Counted from the stretch's first letter, positions 1 to 6,125 are shown. The stretch: DNA of 8,842 nucleotides from Flavobacteriales bacterium (GCA_002697505.1 NZWA01000004.1:1-8842), one strand, 5' to 3'. Notes: generated by a model from the sequence alone, not told the origin. Made by a program: numbers and translations.

Positions 1-288
1 AGATTTTGATCTTTATATTTTTAGACACTAGTGAAGCACAAGCAAGGAGGTTTCACCATTTTAAAGAATAATCCAAAAACAATAGGTTACAGGGAATAAT
101 CGGGCAAAACCGTGATAACTAGTGAACACACTATGGCAAGCGAAAAAGTTTTATATTGTAACTAGGTTGGTGCTTGATAAACAAGAGGGATAAAAGATGT
201 TCGGGATGCTCGGTTATAGAGCCCTTCAACTTTCTCGGCTGATCTTCTTTGTACCAAGCGTAATACTTTTTTTGCCATCAGGATTAAC
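1..288. other. Region without a recognisable gene
   Basis: This AT-rich stretch lies downstream of the minus-strand operon. I find no reading frame with a credible start, ribosome-binding site and length, and no tRNA-like or rRNA-like fold. It contains an imperfect direct repeat built on ACTAGTGAA (27-35 and 118-126), each copy followed by a CACA-containing sequence. The first copy lies in the palindrome CACTAGTG (26-33). A good ribosome-binding-site-like AAGGAGG (44-50) is not followed by a usable start codon. Small stems exist near 203-240 but none is followed by a T-run on either strand, so no terminator for the gene ending at 289 can be named. Confidence 0.5.
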
Positions 289-1314
289 TTAGGTCGTTCC
301 ACGTATCATCTTAAAGCGCTTGTTTAGACTGTTAAGATCACCACTAGGCATAGGTTCTCGCCAAATCGCTTGATAATGCTGCACGACAGTATCCAACGAG
401 ACCGCCACGCCTGGTAGGGCAATCCAATCTGGGCACTTGCGACCTAACAATTCTGTGATAAGTGCCTTTGCGACAGTAACGCCTTGACGGAAGGGACGTT
501 GTGCGGCAATACCAACAATTGGTCCACCATTGGCCAAATTGACAGCAACCGTTTTACCAAGATCTACTGTTGTGGTGGGAATTTCCATCCCTCTCCTTGC
601 GAGGGTTTCCAATGCGACTTCGCAAGGTGTATCCCAAACTACGAACAGGCCCGAGAGTTCAGGTTGCTCAGTGAGAAATCTGTCAACAAGGTCTGGTATG
701 TCAGAAAACGACTTGAAGCGTCGCGTTAAAACTCCCTGGTTTGGTCGATTTGCCTGCATCCAGAGATTAAAGGCGATTTCACGTTCGTTAGTAACATAAA
801 AATCAGCTTCATAGCCTATAACCCCTAACGGTGTGTTTTTGGACATATGGTCAGAGAGAAGCTCTGCTGCTAATTGTCCAAGCCCAAAGTTATCAGCTGA
901 AACCAAACTTGCATAATGTTTGCCGGGCAATAATCCAGTGGGTACATTGTCCACGAGCATCAAGGGGATTTTCGCAGCTGAAACACGCTTGTGTGCATCT
1001 GCAACATCAGCATTGGCCACTGGGAGTGAAATTATAGCTTTCGGTCGTTCGGCGATGAAGCGATCTAAAGCAGCAGCCTGCCTTTCAGGTGAAAAATTGG
1101 AGTCAGCGACTTCAGTCACTGAGACACCGCAATCCCCAAGAGTGCCTACTAAACCCTGTACTAGAAGTTTTGACCAATCACTCTGCATGGTGTGCATAAC
1201 GATGCAAACGTCCAGATCAAGATCTCTTGCCATCTTAATATCTTCAGGCAAGAGTGTCACCCTTTCTGGTGGGCTTGCTCTTTCGCCATGAGGTCCAAGT
1301 CCTTTTATCGACAT
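289..1314 (-). CDS. Signal-less sugar-binding protein homologue (cytosolic type 1 periplasmic-binding fold)
   Basis: This 341-residue protein is a paralogue of the secreted binding protein at 3742-4857. A hand alignment of residues 36-182 with residues 71-217 of that protein is ungapped and gives 55 of 147 identities (about 37%). Shared landmarks are DW (46-47), DNVP (122-125), SADN (139-142), ADF (170-172), R178, WD (227-228), DLG (251-253) and AQRPF (271-275), including positions that contact sugar in RbsB-like proteins. It has no signal peptide: the N-terminus is polar, and an in-frame TAA at 1329-1327 excludes a longer start. It also has no helix-turn-helix, so it is not a LacI-type repressor. 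It lies 28 nt downstream of the ROK regulator gene, presumably in one transcript; its ribosome-binding site is weak (AAAGAG). I infer an intracellular ligand-binding or sensor role. A decaying transporter component is the alternative, but the intact frame and conserved motifs argue against it. Confidence 0.85.
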   Translation of the reverse strand: MSIKGLGPHGERASPPERVTLLPEDIKMARDLDLDVCIVMHTMQSDWSKLLVQGLVGTLGDCGVSVTEVADSNFSPERQAAALDRFIAERPKAIISLPVANADVADAHKRVSAAKIPLMLVDNVPTGLLPGKHYASLVSADNFGLGQLAAELLSDHMSKNTPLGVIGYEADFYVTNEREIAFNLWMQANRPNQGVLTRRFKSFSDIPDLVDRFLTEQPELSGLFVVWDTPCEVALETLARRGMEIPTTTVDLGKTVAVNLANGGPIVGIAAQRPFRQGVTVAKALITELLGRKCPDWIALPGVAVSLDTVVQHYQAIWREPMPSGDLNSLNKRFKMIRGTT

Positions 1315-1342
1315 AGCGTTTTCTCTTTAAACATTTTCAGGG

Positions 1343-2698
1343 CTAAGCCCAAATCTTTTCATCAGTTTCATTTTCGGTTTTATTTACGCCAAGCAACTCT
1401 GGATGGCGGTTAGGGCTGCCTTCCAGTAGCCAATTCCGGAGCATCATTGGAGCAAATAAGGCTTCGACTCCCACTGTGGCCGCACCTAATAGCGCGGCTG
1501 ACGTGCTCATTTGTGATCGGACAATCTTCAAGTCGCGTGTGACAAGCGGGTGAGAGGCGCCATAAACAGCTTCGCGAACGGCAGCGAGTAGGATATCGTT
1601 GGTCTGGGCGGGAATTCCGGCAAGTACGATTAGCTGTGGGTTTAGCATATTGGTCAGCATAGCAATAACACCGCCTATTAACCGGCCACTATTCATCAAG
1701 ATCGCGCTGCAGGCTGGATCACTAATTTGTGCGGCCTGACACACATCGTTGACAGTGACTTCGCCATCTCGCTGCAATATCGCTGAGAGAGATGGACTGC
1801 GACCAGACTGTGCAGCAGCTAAACCCTCGCGCAGAATATTCTCGGATCCAGCTAAGCTATTCAAAGAGCCAGTTTTACCATCAGAGTTGATCGGAAGCTC
1901 ACCAATCAGTCCGACGGCTCCAGCACCCCCGCTGTATAACTGACCGTCTATTACAAGTCCCGCGCCAATTCTCTTACCAATTTTTATGAATAGCATTGAA
2001 CGCGTTTCGATACCTTGACCGCTGTGTTGCTCACCCATTGTCATAGTTTCAACGGAGGAGGTGATCCAGACTGGAACGCAATATTCCTCAATTAGTTTTT
2101 CAACCAGTAGGCTTTCTCCCCATCCATGCAAGAAATCAGGCGTTTTCCTCAGAAAAGGCACAGAACTGTCATGAGGGATAGAGTCCGGAACCGAGACAGA
2201 GATACCCCAAAGGTCGGAACTGCCAGGTTGGCGATCAAGTATCCACGCGATGAGAGAGATTAGGCGTTTGATTGTTTGCCCAGGGGCCTCCGTTAACTCG
2301 ATAGTTTCATGGTGTTCGTTTATGAGAGCACCTGAGAGATCTGCTAGCCCAACGCCAATGGCTGTTTGGTCAAGCGTTATTACCGCCAGTACTGCCCGGT
2401 CTTTGGTGAAACGTACCAGTTTAGGAGCGCGCCCACGGTTAGCCTGTCCAGAAACACTTTCATCAATTAACCCCAGCTCGCTTAATTTATTTAGTCGGTC
2501 AGCGATAGTAGCTCGCCCTAAATTGCCTTTTTGTTCCAGTTCCTGACGAGTTTTGGCAGTGCCCAAACGCACCATCTCCAGAACATCAACCAAGCTGTTA
2601 ATAGCTAATGAGCTAACCCGTGATCGTTTAAAAGTTGCCACGTGATTCGGTTTCTCTTTCATCTGCTTAGAGTGCGATTTATTTTTAGAGTCGGTCAT
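1343..2698 (-). CDS. ROK-family transcriptional regulator
   Basis: This 451-residue protein has an N-terminal winged helix-turn-helix (about 31-97, with the recognition region near TRQELEQ...GRATIADRL at 50-69 and GRAPKLVRF at 89-97) followed by a ROK domain from about 101. ROK hallmarks remain: LDQTAIGVGLADLSG (109-123), the GISVSVP strand (165-171) and RIGAGLVIDGQLYSGGAGAVG (243-263, core residues only conserved). Several functional residues are changed. The EIGH segment reads LIGE (264-267), the cysteine-rich CxCGxxGC zinc motif that normally follows is absent (residues 271-285), and the usual ND of the kinase catalytic motif reads SV (215-216). It is therefore a regulator, not a sugar kinase. 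It is divergent from the catabolic operon and heads a two-gene operon, so it probably represses both directions and responds to a sugar. The start at 2698 lacks a strong ribosome-binding site; M13 is an alternative. Confidence 0.9.
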   Translation of the reverse strand: MTDSKNKSHSKQMKEKPNHVATFKRSRVSSLAINSLVDVLEMVRLGTAKTRQELEQKGNLGRATIADRLNKLSELGLIDESVSGQANRGRAPKLVRFTKDRAVLAVITLDQTAIGVGLADLSGALINEHHETIELTEAPGQTIKRLISLIAWILDRQPGSSDLWGISVSVPDSIPHDSSVPFLRKTPDFLHGWGESLLVEKLIEEYCVPVWITSSVETMTMGEQHSGQGIETRSMLFIKIGKRIGAGLVIDGQLYSGGAGAVGLIGELPINSDGKTGSLNSLAGSENILREGLAAAQSGRSPSLSAILQRDGEVTVNDVCQAAQISDPACSAILMNSGRLIGGVIAMLTNMLNPQLIVLAGIPAQTNDILLAAVREAVYGASHPLVTRDLKIVRSQMSTSAALLGAATVGVEALFAPMMLRNWLLEGSPNRHPELLGVNKTENETDEKIWA

Positions 2699-2714
2699 TT
2701 TTAAAGTTTACTGA

Positions 2715-2720
2715 ATAGTA
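2715..2720 (-). promoter_or_regulatory. Possible -10 element for the regulator operon
   Basis: Read on the minus strand this is TACTAT, four of six matches to TATAAT, placed 17 nt before the regulator start codon. No convincing -35 element is found at the usual spacing. Weak support only. Confidence 0.25.
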
Positions 2721-2722
2721 TT

Positions 2723-2733
2723 TTGTTGAACAA
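2723..2733. promoter_or_regulatory. Short inverted repeat TTGTT-G-AACAA
   Basis: A perfect palindrome with 5-bp arms and a one-base centre lies just upstream of the possible minus-strand -10 element. Its centre is 24 bp from the centre of the larger inverted repeat at 2742-2762, roughly two helical turns. It could be a second operator half or an unrelated palindrome in AT-rich DNA. Confidence 0.25.
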
Positions 2734-2741
2734 GTACAAAG

Positions 2742-2762
2742 TTTTGCAGTTTTTCTGCAAAA
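2742..2762. promoter_or_regulatory. Candidate ROK operator: perfect inverted repeat
   Basis: TTTTGCAG (2742-2749) and CTGCAAAA (2755-2762) form a perfect 8-bp inverted repeat around a TTTTT spacer. Allowing one mismatch, the arms extend by two further pairs (AA at 2739-2740 with TT at 2764-2765). It is the strongest dyad in the divergent region and ends 4 bp before a -35-like TTGACT reading towards the catabolic operon. ROK regulators commonly bind AT-rich dyads in such positions, so it is the best operator candidate. It is not followed by a T-run, and as a terminator it would make no sense in this divergent position. Confidence 0.55.
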
Positions 2763-2766
2763 GTTA

Positions 2767-2800
2767 TTGACTTTATGTTTTTTTTCTGTCGAAATTTAAA
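2767..2800 (+). promoter_or_regulatory. Possible sigma-70-type promoter of the catabolic operon
   Basis: TTGACT at 2767-2772 matches five of six -35 consensus bases. The downstream -10 region is poor: GAAATT at 2791-2796 (18-bp spacing, three of six matches) or the AT-rich TTTAAA at 2795-2800. The position next to the inverted repeat at 2742-2762 fits repressor-controlled initiation, leaving a leader of roughly 50 nt before the first gene. The -35 is plausible, the -10 unsure. Confidence 0.35.
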
Positions 2801-2847
2801 AAACGACCTATGCCAGCTGCCAAATACCCTGGCGTGGGAAAAAAACT

Positions 2848-2853
2848 GGGAGG
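2848..2853 (+). promoter_or_regulatory. Ribosome-binding site fixing the isomerase start
   Basis: GGGAGG ends five bases before the ATG at 2859. An in-frame ATG at 2775 would add 28 residues (rich in F, N and K) that do not look like part of the fold and has only a T-run near it, so 2859 is preferred. Confidence 0.85.
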
Positions 2854-2858
2854 AAAAA

Positions 2859-3674
2859 ATGAATGAATGGCGTTTGGCTTATCAAGCAAATTGTTGGGGA
2901 CCACTGGGCGGCGACGCTGTTGGAGTTACGTCGTCGTCACAACTCGTTTACCGGACATTTGGCGATATGGAGCGAGCTTTTGTAGACATTGCAGAGGCTG
3001 GATTCACTGGTGTTGAATTGTTTGATGGTAACCTCCTCGACTACTCTGCGGTTGAATTTCGTGCCTTGCTCAAACGGACTGGTTTACGATTGGTTGCGGG
3101 CTACTCAGGTGCAAATTTTATTTTTGACGATATACTTCCCGAAGAGCTATCACGAATTACTCGTGTTGCCGACCGTTTAGCCGAGCTGGATGCTCCGCAT
3201 CTGGTTGTTGGTGGTGGAGCAAAGCGATGTGATGGGGTCAAGTCGACAGACTACCACAAATTAGGTGCTGCGCTCGATCGGGTTAAATACATCGCTGAAA
3301 AGCGTGGTCTAACTGGGCATTACCATCCGCATCTGTCAACCATTGTCGAAGGACCCGAGACCGTTGATCAGATTTTTAGCATTACTGCCATTGATTTTTG
3401 TCCCGACACAGCGCATCTGGCTGCGGCTGGTGGTAATCCAGCGGATCTAATCAGAGCGCACAAGAACCGCATTAGCTATGTCCACTTAAAAGGATTACAG
3501 AAAGACCCTTTTGAATTTACCCCACTGGACCGTGGTGACATTCCCACAGGTCCAATAATCGATGCATTGAAAGAAGTTGGCTTTGACGGCTGGATTTGTA
3601 CGGAGCTGGATGCCTGGGATGATCCAGCTGAAGGTGCTCGAACGAACATGAACTATTTGAAGCAGGCCCTATAG
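2859..3674 (+). CDS. Sugar phosphate isomerase/epimerase family TIM-barrel protein, IolE-like
   Basis: This 271-residue protein belongs to the xylose-isomerase-like TIM-barrel superfamily. Visible landmarks are GFTGVELFDG (48-57), HYHPH (154-158) followed by STIVE (160-164), CPDTAHLAAAGGNP (181-194), YVHLKG (207-212) and a C-terminal WICTELD (245-251). D183, H209 and E249 are probable divalent-metal ligands; the 26-residue D-to-H spacing is typical of the superfamily. The H-x-H segment and the DTAHLAAAGG segment recall inosose dehydratase (IolE), which eliminates water from a keto-sugar. It is first in the operon and is encoded with a sugar dehydrogenase, so I infer that it acts on a keto-sugar made by the product of 4963-6123, by isomerisation, elimination or hydration. 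Related folds serve as the lyase and hydratase of levoglucosan breakdown. No signal peptide, so it is cytosolic. The exact reaction cannot be read from the sequence. Confidence 0.85.
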   Translation: MNEWRLAYQANCWGPLGGDAVGVTSSSQLVYRTFGDMERAFVDIAEAGFTGVELFDGNLLDYSAVEFRALLKRTGLRLVAGYSGANFIFDDILPEELSRITRVADRLAELDAPHLVVGGGAKRCDGVKSTDYHKLGAALDRVKYIAEKRGLTGHYHPHLSTIVEGPETVDQIFSITAIDFCPDTAHLAAAGGNPADLIRAHKNRISYVHLKGLQKDPFEFTPLDRGDIPTGPIIDALKEVGFDGWICTELDAWDDPAEGARTNMNYLKQAL

Positions 3675-3724
3675 CGGCCTTTTATAACGGGCCTGAATGG
3701 CCATTAACCCCGGGCTTGGCTCGG
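3663..3724 (+). other. Structured intercistronic segment with four GGCC boxes
   Basis: The isomerase end and the following gap contain GGCC at 3665, 3676, 3690 and 3699. CAGGCCC (3663-3669) pairs perfectly with GGGCCTG (3689-3695), while GGCC (3690-3693) can alternatively pair with GGCC (3699-3702) around TGAAT. A third stem, CCGGGC-TTG-GCTCGG (3710-3724, one G-U pair), ends four bases before the ribosome-binding site of the binding-protein gene. None has a terminator-like T-run. They could protect the downstream message or tune its translation. Confidence 0.4.
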
Positions 3725-3727
3725 AAA

Positions 3728-3734
3728 AGGGAGG
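3728..3734 (+). promoter_or_regulatory. Strong ribosome-binding site of the binding-protein gene
   Basis: AGGGAGG lies seven bases before the ATG at 3742. It is among the best in the window, fitting the high expression expected of an extracytoplasmic binding protein. Confidence 0.8.
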
Positions 3735-3741
3735 ATAAACC

Positions 3742-4857
3742 ATGATAAAACGACGTAACCTTTTTAGTTGTGCTGCAGCGCTTGCGATCGCGCTAACTGG
3801 CGCACCGGCATTTGCCGATCCAGCAGCGGCTCTGGCGGCCTTGCAAGAGACTGTTCTTTCGAAGGGTCCTAACGGTGAGACCCCAGCCGCTGCATCTAGT
3901 ATTTCGCTGAGCGAAGAGGAGTTGCAAAAAATTCGCTCTATGAATGCAACCGCTGCAATCGTAATGCATTATGGCGGTAATGACTGGAGCCAGGCGCAGA
4001 TTTCTGGCCTAAGCACTCAGTTTGAAAAAATGGGCATAAAAGTAATTGCTGTGACTGATGCAGGTTTCAAACCTGAGAAGCAGGTTGCTGATCTTGAAAC
4101 TATAATGGCACAGTCGCCCGATATCATAGTGTCTATTCCAACTGATCCAGTTGCTACGGCCAGTGCCTTTAAAGCTGCTGCTGAAGCTGGTGTTCAGCTT
4201 GTATTCATGGACAATGTTCCGGCAGGCTTTACAGCTGGCAATGAGTACGTGGCATCTGTATCTGCCGATAACTATGGAAACGGTGTTGCAGCAGCTCATC
4301 TTATGGCGAAGGCTTTGAACGAAAAAGGTGAGATTGGTATTGTATTTCACGCCGCAGACTTTTTTGTGACACGCCAGCGATATGACGCATTCAAAGCGAC
4401 GATTGAAGCTGACTATCCTAACATCACTATAGCTGCAGAGCAAGGCATCGGCGGACCTGACTTTTCTGGCGATGCGGATCGAGCAGCCAGTGCTATGCTA
4501 ACATCGAATCCAGGTATTGACGGGATTTGGGCGGTCTGGGATGTTCCAGCTGAAGGTGTAATTGCTGCTGCTCGCGCAAATGGTCGCGATAACCTGGTAA
4601 TCACTACAATCGACTTGGGTGAAAACGTAGCGATAAACATGGCACAAGGCGGTTTTGTCTATGGCTTAGGCGCACAGCGGCCATTTGATCAGGGTGTAAC
4701 AGAAGCCATGCTAGCCGGATACGGTTTGCTTGATAAAAAAGCACCAGCATTCGTTGCTCTCCCAGCTTTACCGGTGACTAAAGAAACATTACTTGACGCT
4801 TGGCAGCAGGTCTATCGAGCCGATGCAACTGAAAATATTCAAAATAGCATGCAATAA
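3742..4857 (+). CDS. Sugar ABC transporter substrate-binding protein (secreted)
   Basis: This 371-residue protein is the periplasmic receptor of the importer. It begins with a Sec signal peptide: MIKRR, a hydrophobic core (about 7-20) and a probable cleavage after AFA at residue 25. C10 sits too early and lacks a good lipobox, so a lipoprotein is unlikely. A linker (26-70) precedes a type 1 (RbsB-like) binding fold with VMHYGGNDW (74-82), IIVSIP (128-133), DNVPAG (157-162), SADNYG (174-179), ADFFVTRQR (205-213), VWD (265-267), TIDLG (289-293) and AQRPFDQG (311-318); R213, D267, D291 and Q312 are likely ligand contacts. It pairs with the ATPase at 6126 and permease at 7693, but the dehydrogenase gene intervenes. 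A cytosolic paralogue is encoded at 289-1314. The family usually imports monosaccharides or sugar-like compounds; the ligand is unknown. Confidence 0.93.
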   Translation: MIKRRNLFSCAAALAIALTGAPAFADPAAALAALQETVLSKGPNGETPAAASSISLSEEELQKIRSMNATAAIVMHYGGNDWSQAQISGLSTQFEKMGIKVIAVTDAGFKPEKQVADLETIMAQSPDIIVSIPTDPVATASAFKAAAEAGVQLVFMDNVPAGFTAGNEYVASVSADNYGNGVAAAHLMAKALNEKGEIGIVFHAADFFVTRQRYDAFKATIEADYPNITIAAEQGIGGPDFSGDADRAASAMLTSNPGIDGIWAVWDVPAEGVIAAARANGRDNLVITTIDLGENVAINMAQGGFVYGLGAQRPFDQGVTEAMLAGYGLLDKKAPAFVALPALPVTKETLLDAWQQVYRADATENIQNSMQ

Positions 4858-4864
4858 CAGAAAT

Positions 4865-4896
4865 TGCGGGCGAGCCAGTATTCTTCCTCGCCCGCA
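4865..4896 (+). promoter_or_regulatory. Perfect 10-bp intercistronic hairpin after the binding-protein gene
   Basis: TGCGGGCGAG (4865-4874) pairs without mismatch with CTCGCCCGCA (4887-4896) around a 12-nt loop, starting 7 nt after the stop codon. There is no T-run after it, so it is not a classical intrinsic terminator. Such GC-rich hairpins after binding-protein genes in other operons stabilise the upstream message and lower expression of downstream transporter genes; I infer the same here. Confidence 0.7.
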
Positions 4897-4908
4897 TATC
4901 AAATATGC

Positions 4909-4926
4909 CCAATCATTTTTGATTGG
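4909..4926 (+). promoter_or_regulatory. Second intercistronic hairpin
   Basis: CCAATCA (4909-4915) and TGATTGG (4920-4926) form a perfect 7-bp stem with a TTTT loop, 12 nt after the larger hairpin. No T-run follows. It may act with the first hairpin as an exonuclease barrier or weak attenuator. Confidence 0.5.
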
Positions 4927-4931
4927 CTCAT

Positions 4932-4974
4932 ATCACTTTCAAAAATTAGGAGGGTCCAAGTGATGAAATCACTT
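4932..4974 (+). promoter_or_regulatory. Alternative pairing around the dehydrogenase start
   Basis: AAGTGAT (4958-4964), which includes the first two bases of the ATG at 4963, can pair perfectly with ATCACTT upstream (4932-4938), looping out the ribosome-binding site, or with a second ATCACTT just inside the gene (4968-4974) around GAA. The two copies belong to a 10-nt direct repeat ATCACTTTCA (4932-4941, 4968-4977). The pairings are mutually exclusive and both bury the start codon. Translational control is possible; chance is also possible. Confidence 0.3.
4948..4954 (+). promoter_or_regulatory. Ribosome-binding site fixing the dehydrogenase start
   Basis: AGGAGGG lies eight bases before the ATG at 4963 (five before an in-frame GTG at 4960). 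A longer frame open from a TTG at 4864 would run through the hairpins and has no ribosome-binding site, so 4963 is preferred. Confidence 0.85.
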
Positions 4975-6123
4975 TCAGTAGCTATGATCGGCGGTGGATT
5001 TATGGGAAAAGCACATTCTATGGCTTATGCCTCTATGCCGATGTTTTTCTGGCCGGCGCCAGCTATTCCTCGCCGTAAAGTAATAGTAGACATTACAGAA
5101 GCGGCGGCTGAAGATGCGCGTGCTCGGTTAGGGTTTGAAGAAGCTTCGAGCGACTGGCGCGAAGTCATAAATCGTCCAGATATTGATGTGGTAGATATTT
5201 GCACACCAAATAACCTTCATGCTGAAATTGCCATCCAGGCCGCCAAGGCGGGAAAGCACATTATGTGCGAAAAACCTTTGGCCAGAACCCTGGAAGAGGC
5301 TGAAGCAATGTGTAAGGCGGCCAATGAAGCAGGTGTAATCAATATGGTAGCCTTTAATTATCGTCGAACACCAGCAGTTGCATTAGCCAAAAAATTCATT
5401 GATGAAGGCCGTATAGGTGATGTTGTCAATTTCCGTGGAACATATTTACAAGACTGGTCTGCGGATCCTGATGGTCCCCTATCCTGGCGTTTCCAAAAAT
5501 CAATCGCTGGATCCGGCGCAATTGGCGACATTGGAACCCATGTCGTTGACATGGCGCATTATCTGGTTGGACCAATTACTGAAGTCAGCTCAATAATGAA
5601 AACTTATGTGCAGAGCAGGCCGATCCAAGATAGTGGCGTTGATAAGCTTGGAGCATCTGACAAGAACAGCGACGCCCCACGAGGCGACGTTGATGTCGAT
5701 GACGAAGTAGTATCGATGCTCAAGTTTTCTTCAGGAGCGATCGGTACGCTTGAGGCTACACGCAACGCGTGGGGGAGGAATAACTATTTAACGTTAGAAA
5801 TTCATGGTACTAAAGGGTCGATCCATTTTAACTACGAGCGACGGGATGAGCTTCAGGTAATGTTTGCAGACGATCTCCCAGAGGCGCGGGGCTTTCGCAC
5901 TGTATATACTGGCCCCGCGCACCCTTTCGGTGATGCACTTTGGCCAATCCCCGGTTTAGGGATAGGTTATTCCGAAACTAAAATTGTTGAATGTTACGAT
6001 TTCTTCCGAGCAATAGAAGCCGGTCAACAGCCATCTCCCAATTTTGAGGAGGCCCTATTGACCGAGCGTGTGGCGCACGCATTAATAAAGTCAGGCCATA
6101 GTGGAAACTGGGAAGCTGTTTAA
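4963..6123 (+). CDS. Gfo/Idh/MocA-family sugar dehydrogenase (levoglucosan dehydrogenase-like)
   Basis: This 386-residue cytosolic NAD(P)-dependent oxidoreductase starts with a Rossmann fold: VAMIGGGFMG (6-15) binds the dinucleotide, VDICTPNNLHAEIA (77-90) is the family core, and CEKP (102-105) carries the conserved K104. The C-terminal domain has GDIGTHVVD (188-196), with D189 and H193 as the likely catalytic pair. The family oxidises a sugar hydroxyl to a ketone. The segments GFMGKAHS with MFFWPAP, FRGTYLQDWSADP (157-169) and WRFQKSIAGSGA (175-186), and the overall length, resemble what I remember of levoglucosan dehydrogenase (LgdA). This is recall, not a search, so an anhydrosugar is a guess; inositol or other glycosides remain possible. 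It lies between binding protein and ATPase genes, with only 2 nt separating its stop from the ATPase start, showing close co-expression of uptake and oxidation. Confidence 0.9.
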   Translation: MKSLSVAMIGGGFMGKAHSMAYASMPMFFWPAPAIPRRKVIVDITEAAAEDARARLGFEEASSDWREVINRPDIDVVDICTPNNLHAEIAIQAAKAGKHIMCEKPLARTLEEAEAMCKAANEAGVINMVAFNYRRTPAVALAKKFIDEGRIGDVVNFRGTYLQDWSADPDGPLSWRFQKSIAGSGAIGDIGTHVVDMAHYLVGPITEVSSIMKTYVQSRPIQDSGVDKLGASDKNSDAPRGDVDVDDEVVSMLKFSSGAIGTLEATRNAWGRNNYLTLEIHGTKGSIHFNYERRDELQVMFADDLPEARGFRTVYTGPAHPFGDALWPIPGLGIGYSETKIVECYDFFRAIEAGQQPSPNFEEALLTERVAHALIKSGHSGNWEAV

Positions 6124-6125
6124 CG

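Noticed and set aside
44..102. Small gene after the AAGGAGG at 44-50
   Set aside because: The only start at a plausible distance would be ATT and the frame closes after about 13 codons.
203..240. Terminator for the minus-strand operon
   Set aside because: Only 4-bp stems with bulges are found (GCTC/GAGC, AGCC/GGCT), with no adjacent U-tract on the minus strand.
920..1291. 123-codon open frame on the plus strand
   Set aside because: It is antisense to the signal-less binding-protein gene, which is strongly supported by its paralogue.
289..1314. LacI-type repressor
   Set aside because: The binding fold is similar, but there is no N-terminal helix-turn-helix, and the upstream in-frame stop leaves no room for one.
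2775..2858. A 28-residue N-terminal extension of the isomerase
   Set aside because: The ATG at 2775 has no ribosome-binding site, the extra residues do not resemble the fold, and GGGAGG is ideally placed for the ATG at 2859.
4009..4443. 144-codon open frame on the minus strand
   Set aside because: It lies antisense within the binding-protein gene, has no family resemblance or ribosome-binding site, and is explained as a shadow frame.
4864..4962. A 33-residue N-terminal extension of the dehydrogenase from a TTG
   Set aside because: It would translate through two perfect hairpins, lacks a ribosome-binding site, and places the Rossmann glycine motif too far from the N-terminus; AGGAGGG precedes the ATG at 4963.
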